Below, in pieces: positions 17,849-25,196 of a stretch of 47,663 nucleotides of DNA; the stretch's first letter is position 1; every line of letters starts with the position of its first letter. The position numbers and the translations under genes are program-made. Source of the stretch: Pseudomonadota bacterium. GTDB taxonomy: Bacteria > Desulfobacterota > Desulfovibrionia > Desulfovibrionales > Desulfovibrionaceae. The notes beneath the pieces were generated by a model, which saw nothing but the letters and a program-made list of their open reading frames with translations, made no database searches and was not told the origin of the DNA. The DNA is taken from the NCBI GenBank assembly GCA_018816865.1, contig JAHIUW010000026.1, forward strand, positions 1 to 47,663, in the 5' to 3' direction.

Positions 17849-18483
17849 GCAGGGTGGTCTTCGTGTCCGGCTGGGCCGGGTATCCCGAACTGTTCCCGCG
17901 CCTGTCAGCACTGGTTGAATTCGTGACCCCGTTCAGCGACGGTTCCGAGGCCGAGGTGCTGGAGAATCTGCGTCAGGGAGGCGAGGTGCTCATGGCCTGG
18001 TCCACAGGGGCGCATCTGGTGCTCAAGCATCGTGGCGAACTGTTTGCACGCTGGCGGCGGGTGGTGCTGTTGTCGCCTTTCATGAATTTCTGTGTCCATG
18101 TGCCGCGCGCCACAGTGCAGCGCATGCGCGACACCATTCTGGCCGAGGGGCCGGAGCGTACGGTGCGCGCCTTCTGGCGCAATTGCGCCGCGCCCAGGAT
18201 CGCCTTCAGCCACGGGGACGACACCCGGGTTCTGGCCGCGGGCCTGGACTATCTGCTGGAATCCTGCGCGATCATCACCCCTGGCGAGAGCGGGGCCAAT
18301 GTGCGCATCGTGCACGGGGCCGACGACGCCATTGTGCCCGCATCAGCAGGCAGCGACGTAGCCGCCCTGCTGGCCGGTTCCTGGCGGTCGCTCATGGCCT
18401 TTGGCCATTATCCTTCCGAAACCATTCTCCTGGGCATTCTGTATGAAGAAACGGGTCGCGACGCATTTCAGCCGGGCTGGTAG
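17845..18483 (+). CDS. Alpha/beta hydrolase, candidate pimeloyl-ACP methyl ester esterase (BioG/BioH role)
   Basis: 212 residues from ATG 17845, overlapping bioF by 4 bp and bioC by 41 bp. Small alpha/beta hydrolase with an oxyanion-region FVSGWAG, nucleophile elbow AWSTG (S53), acid in HGADDAIVP (D160 or D161) and histidine in FGHYPSE (H188). Position between bioF and bioC is where bioH or bioG sits in other genomes; that enzyme removes the methyl group added by BioC and ends pimeloyl chain extension. The WSTG elbow and N-terminal SGW resemble BioG (DUF452), but overall similarity looks weak by eye, so it may be a distinct family. Role inferred from context. Confidence 0.7.
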   Translation: MSRVVFVSGWAGYPELFPRLSALVEFVTPFSDGSEAEVLENLRQGGEVLMAWSTGAHLVLKHRGELFARWRRVVLLSPFMNFCVHVPRATVQRMRDTILAEGPERTVRAFWRNCAAPRIAFSHGDDTRVLAAGLDYLLESCAIITPGESGANVRIVHGADDAIVPASAGSDVAALLAGSWRSLMAFGHYPSETILLGILYEETGRDAFQPGW

Positions 18484-19198
18484 CACTTACGCCGCTGCGG
18501 CCGATGTGCAGCGCGAGGCCGCGGTTCACTGTGCCGGACTGGTGCCCAAGGGGCGCTATCCCGTGACCGTGGAGATCGGCGCGGGCGGTGGGCTGCTCAC
18601 GGATCTGGTGCGTTCGCGTGCGGGTTGGCAGTGCTATCTGGGGCTGGACATCGCCCCGGGCATGCTGGTTCCCACGGCCGTTACCGGCCTCGGCGAGACC
18701 CTGCTGGTGGCCGACGGCGAGGCCGCGCCCCTGCGCGAGGGCGTGGCTGATCTTTTGGTCAGCGCTTCGACCCTGCAATGGTATGCCGATCCCGCCGTAT
18801 CCCTGCCCGCGAATCTGCGCCTGCTGAAATCCGGCGGACGTTTCGCCTTGTGCCTGTTCGTGCGGGGCACCCTGGCCGAATTGGCACAGGCCAGCGCCGA
18901 GACCGGGTTCGGGTCGGTACTGGATATGCCCGGGGCTGGGCTCTATCCGGAGATCCTTGCCGCCGAGCCGGGTATCGAATACTCGCAGCGGGTCATTGAG
19001 TATGTCCGTGAATATCCCTCGGTCCGCGCCTTCCTGAAACAGCTGCAAAGCACCGGGGCCACCTGCACCGCGGGTAAGCGTGCCTTCTCGCGTGATCGCT
19101 GGGAGGCCTTTCGCGAGCTGTATGAAGCCCGCTTCGCCACCGCAGGGGGCGTTCGCGCCACCTATCGCGTCCTGTTTCTGTGGGGTCGTCGGGGTTGA
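18443..19198 (+). CDS. bioC: Malonyl-ACP O-methyltransferase
   Basis: 251 residues from ATG 18443, overlapping the preceding gene by 41 bp. The N-terminal RVATHFSRAGSTYAAAADVQ is the typical BioC start, followed by the SAM-binding motif VEIGAGGGLLT, acidic motif LGLDIAPGM and the BioC-specific SASTLQWYADP. It methylates malonyl-ACP so that fatty acid synthesis can build the pimeloyl chain. Last gene of the plus-strand bio operon; it ends convergently with bioD and shares a terminator with it. Confidence 0.9.
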   Translation: MKKRVATHFSRAGSTYAAAADVQREAAVHCAGLVPKGRYPVTVEIGAGGGLLTDLVRSRAGWQCYLGLDIAPGMLVPTAVTGLGETLLVADGEAAPLREGVADLLVSASTLQWYADPAVSLPANLRLLKSGGRFALCLFVRGTLAELAQASAETGFGSVLDMPGAGLYPEILAAEPGIEYSQRVIEYVREYPSVRAFLKQLQSTGATCTAGKRAFSRDRWEAFRELYEARFATAGGVRATYRVLFLWGRRG

Positions 19199-19266
19199 TC
19201 TTTCCCCGCTGAGCGCATCGAAATCTCTTTGTCTTCTCAACTGATCATCATTGGGCAGGGGCACGG

Positions 19267-19294
19267 AAAAAGCCTGGCCGCGAAACGGTCAGGC
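19267..19294 (-). terminator. Terminator between convergent bioC and bioD
   Basis: On the minus strand GCCTGACCG, loop TTTCG, CGGCCAGGC (one weak pair), then five T (19271-19267). It serves bioA-bioD and, without a good T-run, may also stop bioF-bioC transcripts. Confidence 0.8.
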
Positions 19295-19335
19295 CTGTGC
19301 ATTCTTCCATCCGTTTTCAGTGCCGGGCGGTTCGC

Positions 19336-19965
19336 TCAGACGGTGAAGAATTCCCGGTAACCCCGTGACAGGGCCTTGGGCGATAGGTCCGTCAGCGGTG
19401 GGATCTCGGCCACGACAGTGATATTGCCGAAGGCCTCGATGGCCGCACGGTTTCCCGCGTTGCGCTCTCCGTTCAGGACCACGCCGGCGATAATCAACCC
19501 CGCGCGGCGAATGGCCGCCAGGGTCAGCAGGGTGTGGTTGATGGTGCCCAGACCGCTGCGGGCCACCACCAGCACGGGCAGGTCCAGCAGGCGCATCAGG
19601 TCCAGCATGAAATGGCCGGGCCCCAGAGGCACCATGACCCCGCCGGCCCCCTCCACTACCAAAGGTTCACCATCAGGGAAGTCCGGGATTCGCATGGCGT
19701 CCACATCCACGCTGATGCCGTCCAACTCGGCGGCGGCATGGGGCGAGAGGGGTTCGGTCAGGCAATAGGCCTCGGGCAGGAAACGGTGTTTGGGTTGGTC
19801 GGTCAGGCCCCGGACCGTGGCCGTGTCGGTCGTCTCCCGGCAGCCGGTCTGGATGGGTTTCCAGTAGTACCCGCCCCGGCCCGCCATGAGCATGGCGCTG
19901 ACCAAGGTCTTGCCGACATCGGTATCCGTTCCGGTGATGAACAGCTTCGGGGGCAGGGTACTCAT
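19336..19965 (-). CDS. bioD: ATP-dependent dethiobiotin synthetase
   Basis: 209 residues from the ATG at 19965, which overlaps the bioA stop as ATGA; the upstream frame extension lies inside bioA and is discarded. Motifs: P-loop FITGTDTDVGKT, WKPIQTG, VEGAGGVMVPL, and a Lys/Thr active site typical of the family. It closes the ureido ring of dethiobiotin from 7,8-diaminononanoate, CO2 and ATP. Confidence 0.94.
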   Translation of the reverse strand: MSTLPPKLFITGTDTDVGKTLVSAMLMAGRGGYYWKPIQTGCRETTDTATVRGLTDQPKHRFLPEAYCLTEPLSPHAAAELDGISVDVDAMRIPDFPDGEPLVVEGAGGVMVPLGPGHFMLDLMRLLDLPVLVVARSGLGTINHTLLTLAAIRRAGLIIAGVVLNGERNAGNRAAIEAFGNITVVAEIPPLTDLSPKALSRGYREFFTV

Positions 19966-21263
19966 GCGAATAATTCCTCTTGGGCCACGGCCTCGGCCAT
20001 GGCGGTGGTGACCTGCGAAAGGTCCTTGGGGGTGATGACATAGGGCGGCATGACATAGACCAGTCGCCCAAAGGGTCTGACCCAGACCCCGCGATCCACA
20101 AAAAACTGCTGCATGGCGGCCATGCTTGTCGGACGGGTGCACTCAATCACGCCGATGGCCCCGAGTATGCGCACATCATGCACCGTGGGCAGTTGTGCAC
20201 AGGGGGACAGCTCGCGGCGCAGTTGGGCCTCGATCAGGTCCACCCGCTCCTCCCAGGGGGAGTCCACCAGCAACTCCAGACTGGCATTGGCCGCGGCGCA
20301 GGCCAGGGGGTTGCCCATGAAGGTCGGCCCGTGGTTGAGGATGCCGTGGCGTCCGCCCGAGATGCCGTCGGACACGCGGCGGTTGGCCAGGGTGGCGGCC
20401 AGGGTCATGGTCCCACCGGTCAGGGCCTTGCCAACGCACAGGATGTCCGGGGTCACGCCTGCCCAGTCGCAGGCGAACATCTGTCCCGTACGCCCGAAGC
20501 CCGTGGCGATCTCGTCGGCGATGAGCAGCACCCCCGTCTCGTCGCACAGTTCGCGGACCCGGCGTAGGAAGGCGGGGGAATAGAAATGCATGCCTCCCGC
20601 GCCCTGGACCACGGGCTCCAGGATCACGGCAGCCAGTTCGTGGGTATGCTGACGGATGAGTCGGGCGAAGGCTTCGATGTGCGTTTCGTCCCAGGGCACA
20701 CCGAACAGCGGCTCCGGCCTGGGGGCGAAGAGGTGCTCCTGGACGATGCCCTTGAAAAACTGGTGCATGCCCCCCTCCGGGTCGCAGACGCCCATGGCCC
20801 CGAAGGTGTCGCCGTGGTAGCCGCCGCGTACCGTGAGCAGGCGCGTACGGCCCGGGGTCCCCTGGGACAGCCAGTACTGGTAGGCCATCTTCATGGCCAC
20901 TTCCACGGACACCGAACCCGAATCCGCCAGGAAAACCCTGTCCAGTCCGTCCGGGGCCAGCTCAATCAGGCGTTCGGCCAGTTCCACGGCCGGGCGGTGG
21001 GTGATGCCGCCGAACATGACATGCGCCATGTCCGAGGCCTGTTTCTGGATGGCGGAGACGATGGCTGGATGGGAATAGCCATGAATGGCGCTCCACCACG
21101 AGGCCATGCCGTCGATGAGTTCCCGTCCGTCGGCCAGGCGCAGGCGAACCCCGTGCGCACTCACGACCTCGTAGACGGGCAGCGGGTCCCGCATGGAGGT
21201 GTAGGGGTGCCAGAGGTGCTCGCGGTCGAAATCTGGGATGGTTTTGGGGCTTGTCTGCATCAC
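19962..21263 (-). CDS. bioA: Adenosylmethionine-8-amino-7-oxononanoate aminotransferase
   Basis: 433 residues; it starts with two Met codons and either may be used. Class III PLP aminotransferase with LWHPYTSM (a BioA hallmark near the N-terminus), DGMASWWSAIHGYSHP, LADSGSVSVEVAMKMA, YHGDTFGAMGV, IADEIATGFGRTG and PLP lysine K279 in CVGKALTGG. Uses SAM as amino donor to make 7,8-diaminononanoate. First gene of the minus-strand bioA-bioD unit. bioB is not in the window. Confidence 0.95.
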   Translation of the reverse strand: MMQTSPKTIPDFDREHLWHPYTSMRDPLPVYEVVSAHGVRLRLADGRELIDGMASWWSAIHGYSHPAIVSAIQKQASDMAHVMFGGITHRPAVELAERLIELAPDGLDRVFLADSGSVSVEVAMKMAYQYWLSQGTPGRTRLLTVRGGYHGDTFGAMGVCDPEGGMHQFFKGIVQEHLFAPRPEPLFGVPWDETHIEAFARLIRQHTHELAAVILEPVVQGAGGMHFYSPAFLRRVRELCDETGVLLIADEIATGFGRTGQMFACDWAGVTPDILCVGKALTGGTMTLAATLANRRVSDGISGGRHGILNHGPTFMGNPLACAAANASLELLVDSPWEERVDLIEAQLRRELSPCAQLPTVHDVRILGAIGVIECTRPTSMAAMQQFFVDRGVWVRPFGRLVYVMPPYVITPKDLSQVTTAMAEAVAQEELFA

Positions 21264-21545
21264 GTCTATTTGTGGGGCAGGGGACGGGGGATGTCAACGC
21301 TCGTGTTGGGCGCTGCATTCAGGGGGGGGAAACCGGGGCGCAGACCTCGCGCTGGAGCGGGGCGGGTATCGGCCTCTATTGTGCAGATGGGCAGGGGCCT
21401 GGTTGCGGGTCCTGCCCCCGGGATCAATCCGCTTCAGGGGGTCGATTCAGATTGATTTTGGGAAATAGAGCTGTCCAAGGTACCGCAAAGGGCGTAGCCG
21501 TTAGAGACCGGATTCCGGATAACTTTGTAACCCGGAGCTCCTCTC

Positions 21546-21920
21546 TTGAGCCATTCCAACGTCCCCTCAGCTTCGATCAATAACTTGGATTCAGTCGTTC
21601 CTTCAGCCTCAATCGTTCCTTCAGCCTCAATTGTTCCTTCAGCCCCAACCGTCCTTTTCGAACCCCAGGCTCCGCCTTGCGTGGGCTGCGGCTGGTGCTG
21701 CCTGAACGACCAGTGTCATGTCTCCCACGAATTGTACGGCTATTGCCGCCCCTGTCCGGACATCCACTGGGACGAAGTGCGTGGTCGGTATGTCTGTCAG
21801 TTGATGCTGGACCCCGCGAAGCGCGAGCAATATCGCACGGCCCTGTATCAGGGCGAGGGTTGCTGCGCACGCTTCAACCCCTGGCGCACAGACGTGCGCA
21901 ACCGCGACGCAGAGGATTGA
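21546..21920 (+). CDS. Small cysteine-rich protein with Ser/Pro/Ala repeat leader
   Basis: 124 residues if TTG 21546 is the start (GGAG at 21533-21536, 9-nt gap); there is no ATG in frame. The first ~37 residues contain a repeated VPSASI unit coded by an 18-bp tandem repeat. The rest is compact and Cys-rich: CVGCGWCCLNDQCHVS, YCRPCPDIHWDE, RYVCQLM, GEGCCARFNP. This pattern suggests a zinc- or iron-sulfur-binding fold distantly like YkgJ; I cannot name the family. It converges on a DUF2721 gene. The start is uncertain. Confidence 0.6.
   Translation: MSHSNVPSASINNLDSVVPSASIVPSASIVPSAPTVLFEPQAPPCVGCGWCCLNDQCHVSHELYGYCRPCPDIHWDEVRGRYVCQLMLDPAKREQYRTALYQGEGCCARFNPWRTDVRNRDAED
21595..21648 (+). 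repeat. 18-bp tandem repeat, three copies
   Basis: TCGTTCCTTCAGCCTCAA at 21595-21612 and 21613-21630 is perfect; the third copy (21631-21648) has two changes. A degenerate unit precedes it near 21559. The repeat length is a multiple of three and keeps the frame, adding six residues per copy. Confidence 0.9.
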
Positions 21921-22002
21921 GCGGCCTTCGCCCGCAGGATCGTCTCCTCTGGTGCCAGTCCCTCCGTGGCAATGCGCGCAAGGTATTGCGGGGGAATGCC
22001 TG

Positions 22003-22395
22003 CTAGTCCTTTTCCAGGTCTTCCAGCAGGATGTCCAGGGCCTGCACCGAGATCTTGATCTCCAGGAAGGAGATGAACAGCGAGGACAGCAGGAAGAGCA
22101 GGGACAGGGCGAACAGCAATTGCCCGACCATGATCAGGTCCTCGAACAGGCAGATCATGGACAGCACGCAGGCGCACATGGACAAGACGCCCAGACCCTG
22201 CATGTTGCGGATCATGTGCACCCGCTTGCGCAGGTTGCGGATCTGCTTGCGCACGGAGTCGTCGCGGTCCTGGCGGTACTTGTCGTGCAGGCTGCGGATA
22301 CGCGCCCCCAGGGATAGGAAGCGGTTGGTGAAGGCCAGCATGAACAGCGAGATGGCCGGGAACAGCAGGGCCGGGGTGGTGACGGTGATATTCAT
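22003..22395 (-). CDS. DUF2721 family membrane protein
   Basis: 130 residues from the ATG at 22395. Three hydrophobic segments: ALLFPAISLFMLAFTNRF, a middle one (VLSMCACVLSMICLF) and LLFALSLLFLLSSLFISFL, with a basic loop RIRSLHDKYRQDRDDSVRKQ between the first two. This is the layout of DUF2721 inner-membrane proteins of unknown function. It lies 30 bp after pabC on the same strand and may be cotranscribed. Confidence 0.8.
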   Translation of the reverse strand: MNITVTTPALLFPAISLFMLAFTNRFLSLGARIRSLHDKYRQDRDDSVRKQIRNLRKRVHMIRNMQGLGVLSMCACVLSMICLFEDLIMVGQLLFALSLLFLLSSLFISFLEIKISVQALDILLEDLEKD

Positions 22396-22424
22396 TGCTT
22401 GTTCTCTTTCTTGCGGCGCGGGGC

Positions 22425-23210
22425 CTATGCATTGTGGATGATTGCGGTCACGCGCGTGGCGGTTTCGGCATCGGGGCTGAATTCCCACTGACCGATGGCT
22501 GCCAGGGGCTGCATGCCCAACAGCGAGTTGAGAGCCCAGGCTTGTTGGAAGCCGTTGATCTCGTCCACTCGGATGGGGCGCGCCGTGATCGAGAGGGCCT
22601 CGCTGGCCGCGGCCAGGGCCGTGCTTGGCAGGAGTCCCGGGGCCTCTGGACCCTGGCCTGGCGGGGACGGGGTCAGAAACCTGTCGCCGTCGCTGAACAG
22701 CAGGGCCGCGTGCGCCGCTTCCAGCAGATGACCGCAGGGTGTGGCCAGGACGGTTCCGTCCAGGCCTGAGGCCAGGGCTCCCTGGTGCTCCAGGTGGTAG
22801 GTCAGGTGATTGGTGCTCTTGTGCAGGCCCAACCAGAAATGCAGGGGCCGGGGCGAGAGGGCCAGGCTCAGGGCGCGGCTGGGGGGGCTGTAGGGCGCGA
22901 CCGTGACAATGGCCCGCACCGCTCCCGGTTCGTCCACGGGGTATTGGATGTTGATGCGCGCCGTCCGGCCCGTGAGCCCGTTCTTGTGCGCCACCTGGGA
23001 GATGACCTCCTCGAAATCTTCTTCCTGAAAGGCCAGGCCAAAGGCCATCAGACTGCCGAACAGCCGCGCCAGATGCATTTCAAGGCGCGCGGTGCGCGCT
23101 CCATCCCAGTACAGGGTCTCGAAGAATCCGAAACCGTAGCGCACGGCCGGTCCCGTTACGGACAGGACGATGCGGTCTTCGCGGTATTCATCTTTCCAAT
23201 AGAAGATCAT
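22425..23210 (-). CDS. pabC: Class IV aminotransferase, probable 4-amino-4-deoxychorismate lyase
   Basis: 261 residues. PLP-dependent class IV fold with GPAVRYGFGFFETL near the N-terminus, the catalytic lysine K131 in LGLHKSTNHL and LLPSTALAAA further on. Its ATG overlaps the pabB stop (ATGA at 23210-23207), so with pabA and pabB upstream it most likely releases pyruvate from 4-amino-4-deoxychorismate to give p-aminobenzoate for folate. A D-amino acid or branched-chain aminotransferase is a less likely alternative. Confidence 0.85.
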   Translation of the reverse strand: MIFYWKDEYREDRIVLSVTGPAVRYGFGFFETLYWDGARTARLEMHLARLFGSLMAFGLAFQEEDFEEVISQVAHKNGLTGRTARINIQYPVDEPGAVRAIVTVAPYSPPSRALSLALSPRPLHFWLGLHKSTNHLTYHLEHQGALASGLDGTVLATPCGHLLEAAHAALLFSDGDRFLTPSPPGQGPEAPGLLPSTALAAASEALSITARPIRVDEINGFQQAWALNSLLGMQPLAAIGQWEFSPDAETATRVTAIIHNA

Positions 23211-24475
23211 GCAGTCCCCAGGACCAGGAATTTCTCGGCTTTGGCCACCGTCTCCCGGTACTCTTTCTGAGGGTCGGAGTCCACCACGATGCCGCTGCCC
23301 GCGCAGAAGGAGAAGGTCTTCGAGCGGGCGTCGTGCCAGCAGGTGCGGATGGCGATGGACGAGTCCATGTCCCGCTTGCCGCGGATGATCACGAAGCTGC
23401 CGCAGTAGACGTCGCGGGCGTGGGGTTCCAGGGCCTCGATGAGTTCCATGCTGCGCCGCTTGGGGCAGCCGGTGACCGATCCGCCCGGGAAGGCGTCTAG
23501 CAGCAGGTCGATGACCGTGGATTCCTCCCGCAGTCGTCCGCGCACGTTGGAGTACATCTGTACCAGGTTGTCCACGACGAAGGTCGACTTGTGATCCTCC
23601 ACCCGCACCGAGCCGTATTCGCAGTGCTGCGAGATGTCGTTGCGGATCAGGTCCACGACCATGGACAGTTCGGCGCTCTCCTTGGGGGACTCGGTGACTT
23701 GGCGTTCCAGCCCCGGGGTGTAGCGCTCAAAGTGCAAGGTGCCCTTGATGGGTTGGGACAGGACCTCCCCGTTCGTGACGCGCAGGAAACGCTCGGGCGA
23801 GGTGGAGAGGAGTGTCAACGGTCCGCTGTGAAACAGGGCATAGAACGCCGCGGGGTGACGTTGCCAGAGATCCATGGCCAAGCCCGGCATGTCCAGGTCC
23901 GGGGCTGGACGCGAGAACCTGAGGGAGAGGTTCAGCTGGTAGCTCTGGCCGTCGCGGATGGCCTCCAGGGTCTTGCGCACCCCGGCCTCGTATTCGTCTC
24001 GCGTCATGCTCTGCTGGACGGCTGTTGCCGGTGGCGGGGAAAAAGGCGGTGGGCTGTCAAGTCTGGCATGCGCCAGGGTGCTGAGTTCGTCCAGGGCCAG
24101 GCCATCCGAACCATGAATCTCACCCTGTCCGGAGGTCAGGTCGTATTCAAGAATAGCCCCGTACTGCTTCAAGTGCCCCAGGGGAAAGTCCGTGGATTTC
24201 TCTGAGCGCACACCGCGCAGTCCCAGCCCGAAGGTGTAGGAGATGAAGCCCAGGGTAGGTCCAGGAGCCTCGAAGCAGAATTCTGCGATGTTCGCGCGGG
24301 TGGTCCCTTCGTCGAGAATCAACTCGGCCCGGGGGGCGAAGCCGATGACGCAACGTGACTCGTCCGGCCTGTCCGTGCCGGACAGGAACAGGTCGGCCTG
24401 CCCGTCTTGCGCCAGCCGATGGACCAGGGCGAGGAAGGCCTGTGCGTCAAGCGATACCGAACGAGTGCAGGGCAT
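23207..24475 (-). CDS. pabB: Aminodeoxychorismate synthase component I
   Basis: 422 residues. C-terminal chorismate-binding domain with QLNLSLRFSRP, STSPERFLRV, PIKGTLHF (Lys in the position used by PabB for nucleophilic attack), ELSMVVDLIRNDIS, PGGSVTGCPKRRSMELIEAL and CAGSGIVVDSDPQKEY. With the amidotransferase PabA it converts chorismate to 4-amino-4-deoxychorismate. TrpE is excluded by the PIKGT motif and by the pabC neighbour. The start overlaps pabA by 29 bp. Confidence 0.9.
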   Translation of the reverse strand: MPCTRSVSLDAQAFLALVHRLAQDGQADLFLSGTDRPDESRCVIGFAPRAELILDEGTTRANIAEFCFEAPGPTLGFISYTFGLGLRGVRSEKSTDFPLGHLKQYGAILEYDLTSGQGEIHGSDGLALDELSTLAHARLDSPPPFSPPPATAVQQSMTRDEYEAGVRKTLEAIRDGQSYQLNLSLRFSRPAPDLDMPGLAMDLWQRHPAAFYALFHSGPLTLLSTSPERFLRVTNGEVLSQPIKGTLHFERYTPGLERQVTESPKESAELSMVVDLIRNDISQHCEYGSVRVEDHKSTFVVDNLVQMYSNVRGRLREESTVIDLLLDAFPGGSVTGCPKRRSMELIEALEPHARDVYCGSFVIIRGKRDMDSSIAIRTCWHDARSKTFSFCAGSGIVVDSDPQKEYRETVAKAEKFLVLGTA

Positions 24476-25031
24476 GGTCGATGAACTCTCCGCCGTTGTC
24501 GGTCAAAAATGATTCGGGGTGAAACTGAAAACCCATCACCGGCAGGGTGCGATGCCTGAAGGCCATGGGCACACCTTGCGCATTGCCGGCCGTCAGTTCA
24601 AGATCCGGGCCCAGTTTCGAGCAGTACAGGGAATGGTAGCGCGCCACGGTGCGTGTGTGGCCCAGGAACACGATGTCCTCGGTCTTGCCATGCACACAGC
24701 CTTGCAGGCGGTCGGTGCGACCGCCGAAATGCTCGTTGATGATCTGCATCCCCAGGCAGATGCCCAGTACCGGAACGCCGGATTCGATCCAGGGGCCGTA
24801 GCCCGGATAGTCCCCTGGCCACCCCGGTCCCGGGGAGATGACGATCAGGTCCCGGCCATGGGGGGACAGGTTCGGCAGATCGTCGTAGCTGACCAGTTGC
24901 GGGCCGTGACCCAGGCGCGCGGCCAGCAGATGCTCCAGATTGCGGCTGAAGCTGTCGTGGTTGTCGATGAGGATGGCGTTCACGTTGCTGTCTCGATCAA
25001 TGGACCGTGCTCTGGGGGCGGCATCTGGCAT
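24447..25031 (-). CDS. pabA: Aminodeoxychorismate synthase glutamine amidotransferase
   Basis: 194 residues from ATG 25031. The conserved family start (AILIDNHDSF) begins about 18 residues in, so an internal GTG just before it is a real alternative; neither has a clear ribosome-binding site. Class I amidotransferase triad: Cys in LGICLGMQI, His and Glu in FQFHPESFL. Supplies ammonia to PabB. First gene of the pabA-pabB-pabC run on the minus strand. Confidence 0.9.
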   Translation of the reverse strand: MPDAAPRARSIDRDSNVNAILIDNHDSFSRNLEHLLAARLGHGPQLVSYDDLPNLSPHGRDLIVISPGPGWPGDYPGYGPWIESGVPVLGICLGMQIINEHFGGRTDRLQGCVHGKTEDIVFLGHTRTVARYHSLYCSKLGPDLELTAGNAQGVPMAFRHRTLPVMGFQFHPESFLTDNGGEFIDHALHSFGIA

Positions 25032-25141
25032 GGGCTGCGATCATGCAATTCGGGCACGGCGCTGTCAATGCGTGAAAATGGTTGCCACATCCCGGACTGT
25101 CCAAGGGGCTCTTGGCGTATGGGGAAGCTACCTCAGCCCGG

Positions 25142-25173
25142 AAAAAGAGCGGCCGGTCAGAAACCGGCCGCTC
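25142..25173 (-). terminator. Terminator after the SNF2 helicase gene
   Basis: On the minus strand GAGCGGCCGGT, loop TTCTG, ACCGGCCGCTC, then five T (25146-25142). Perfect 11-bp stem, 23 bp after the stop codon. Confidence 0.95.
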
Positions 25174-25196
25174 GGAAGGTGCGCTGAGAGGGGGGG

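Noticed and set aside
21470-21530. A CCGCAAAGGGCGTAGCC stretch upstream of the Cys-rich gene, recalling a c-di-GMP riboswitch
   Set aside because: The partner block (GGCAAACC type) and the tetraloop receptor stem cannot be found, so the match is a short chance similarity.
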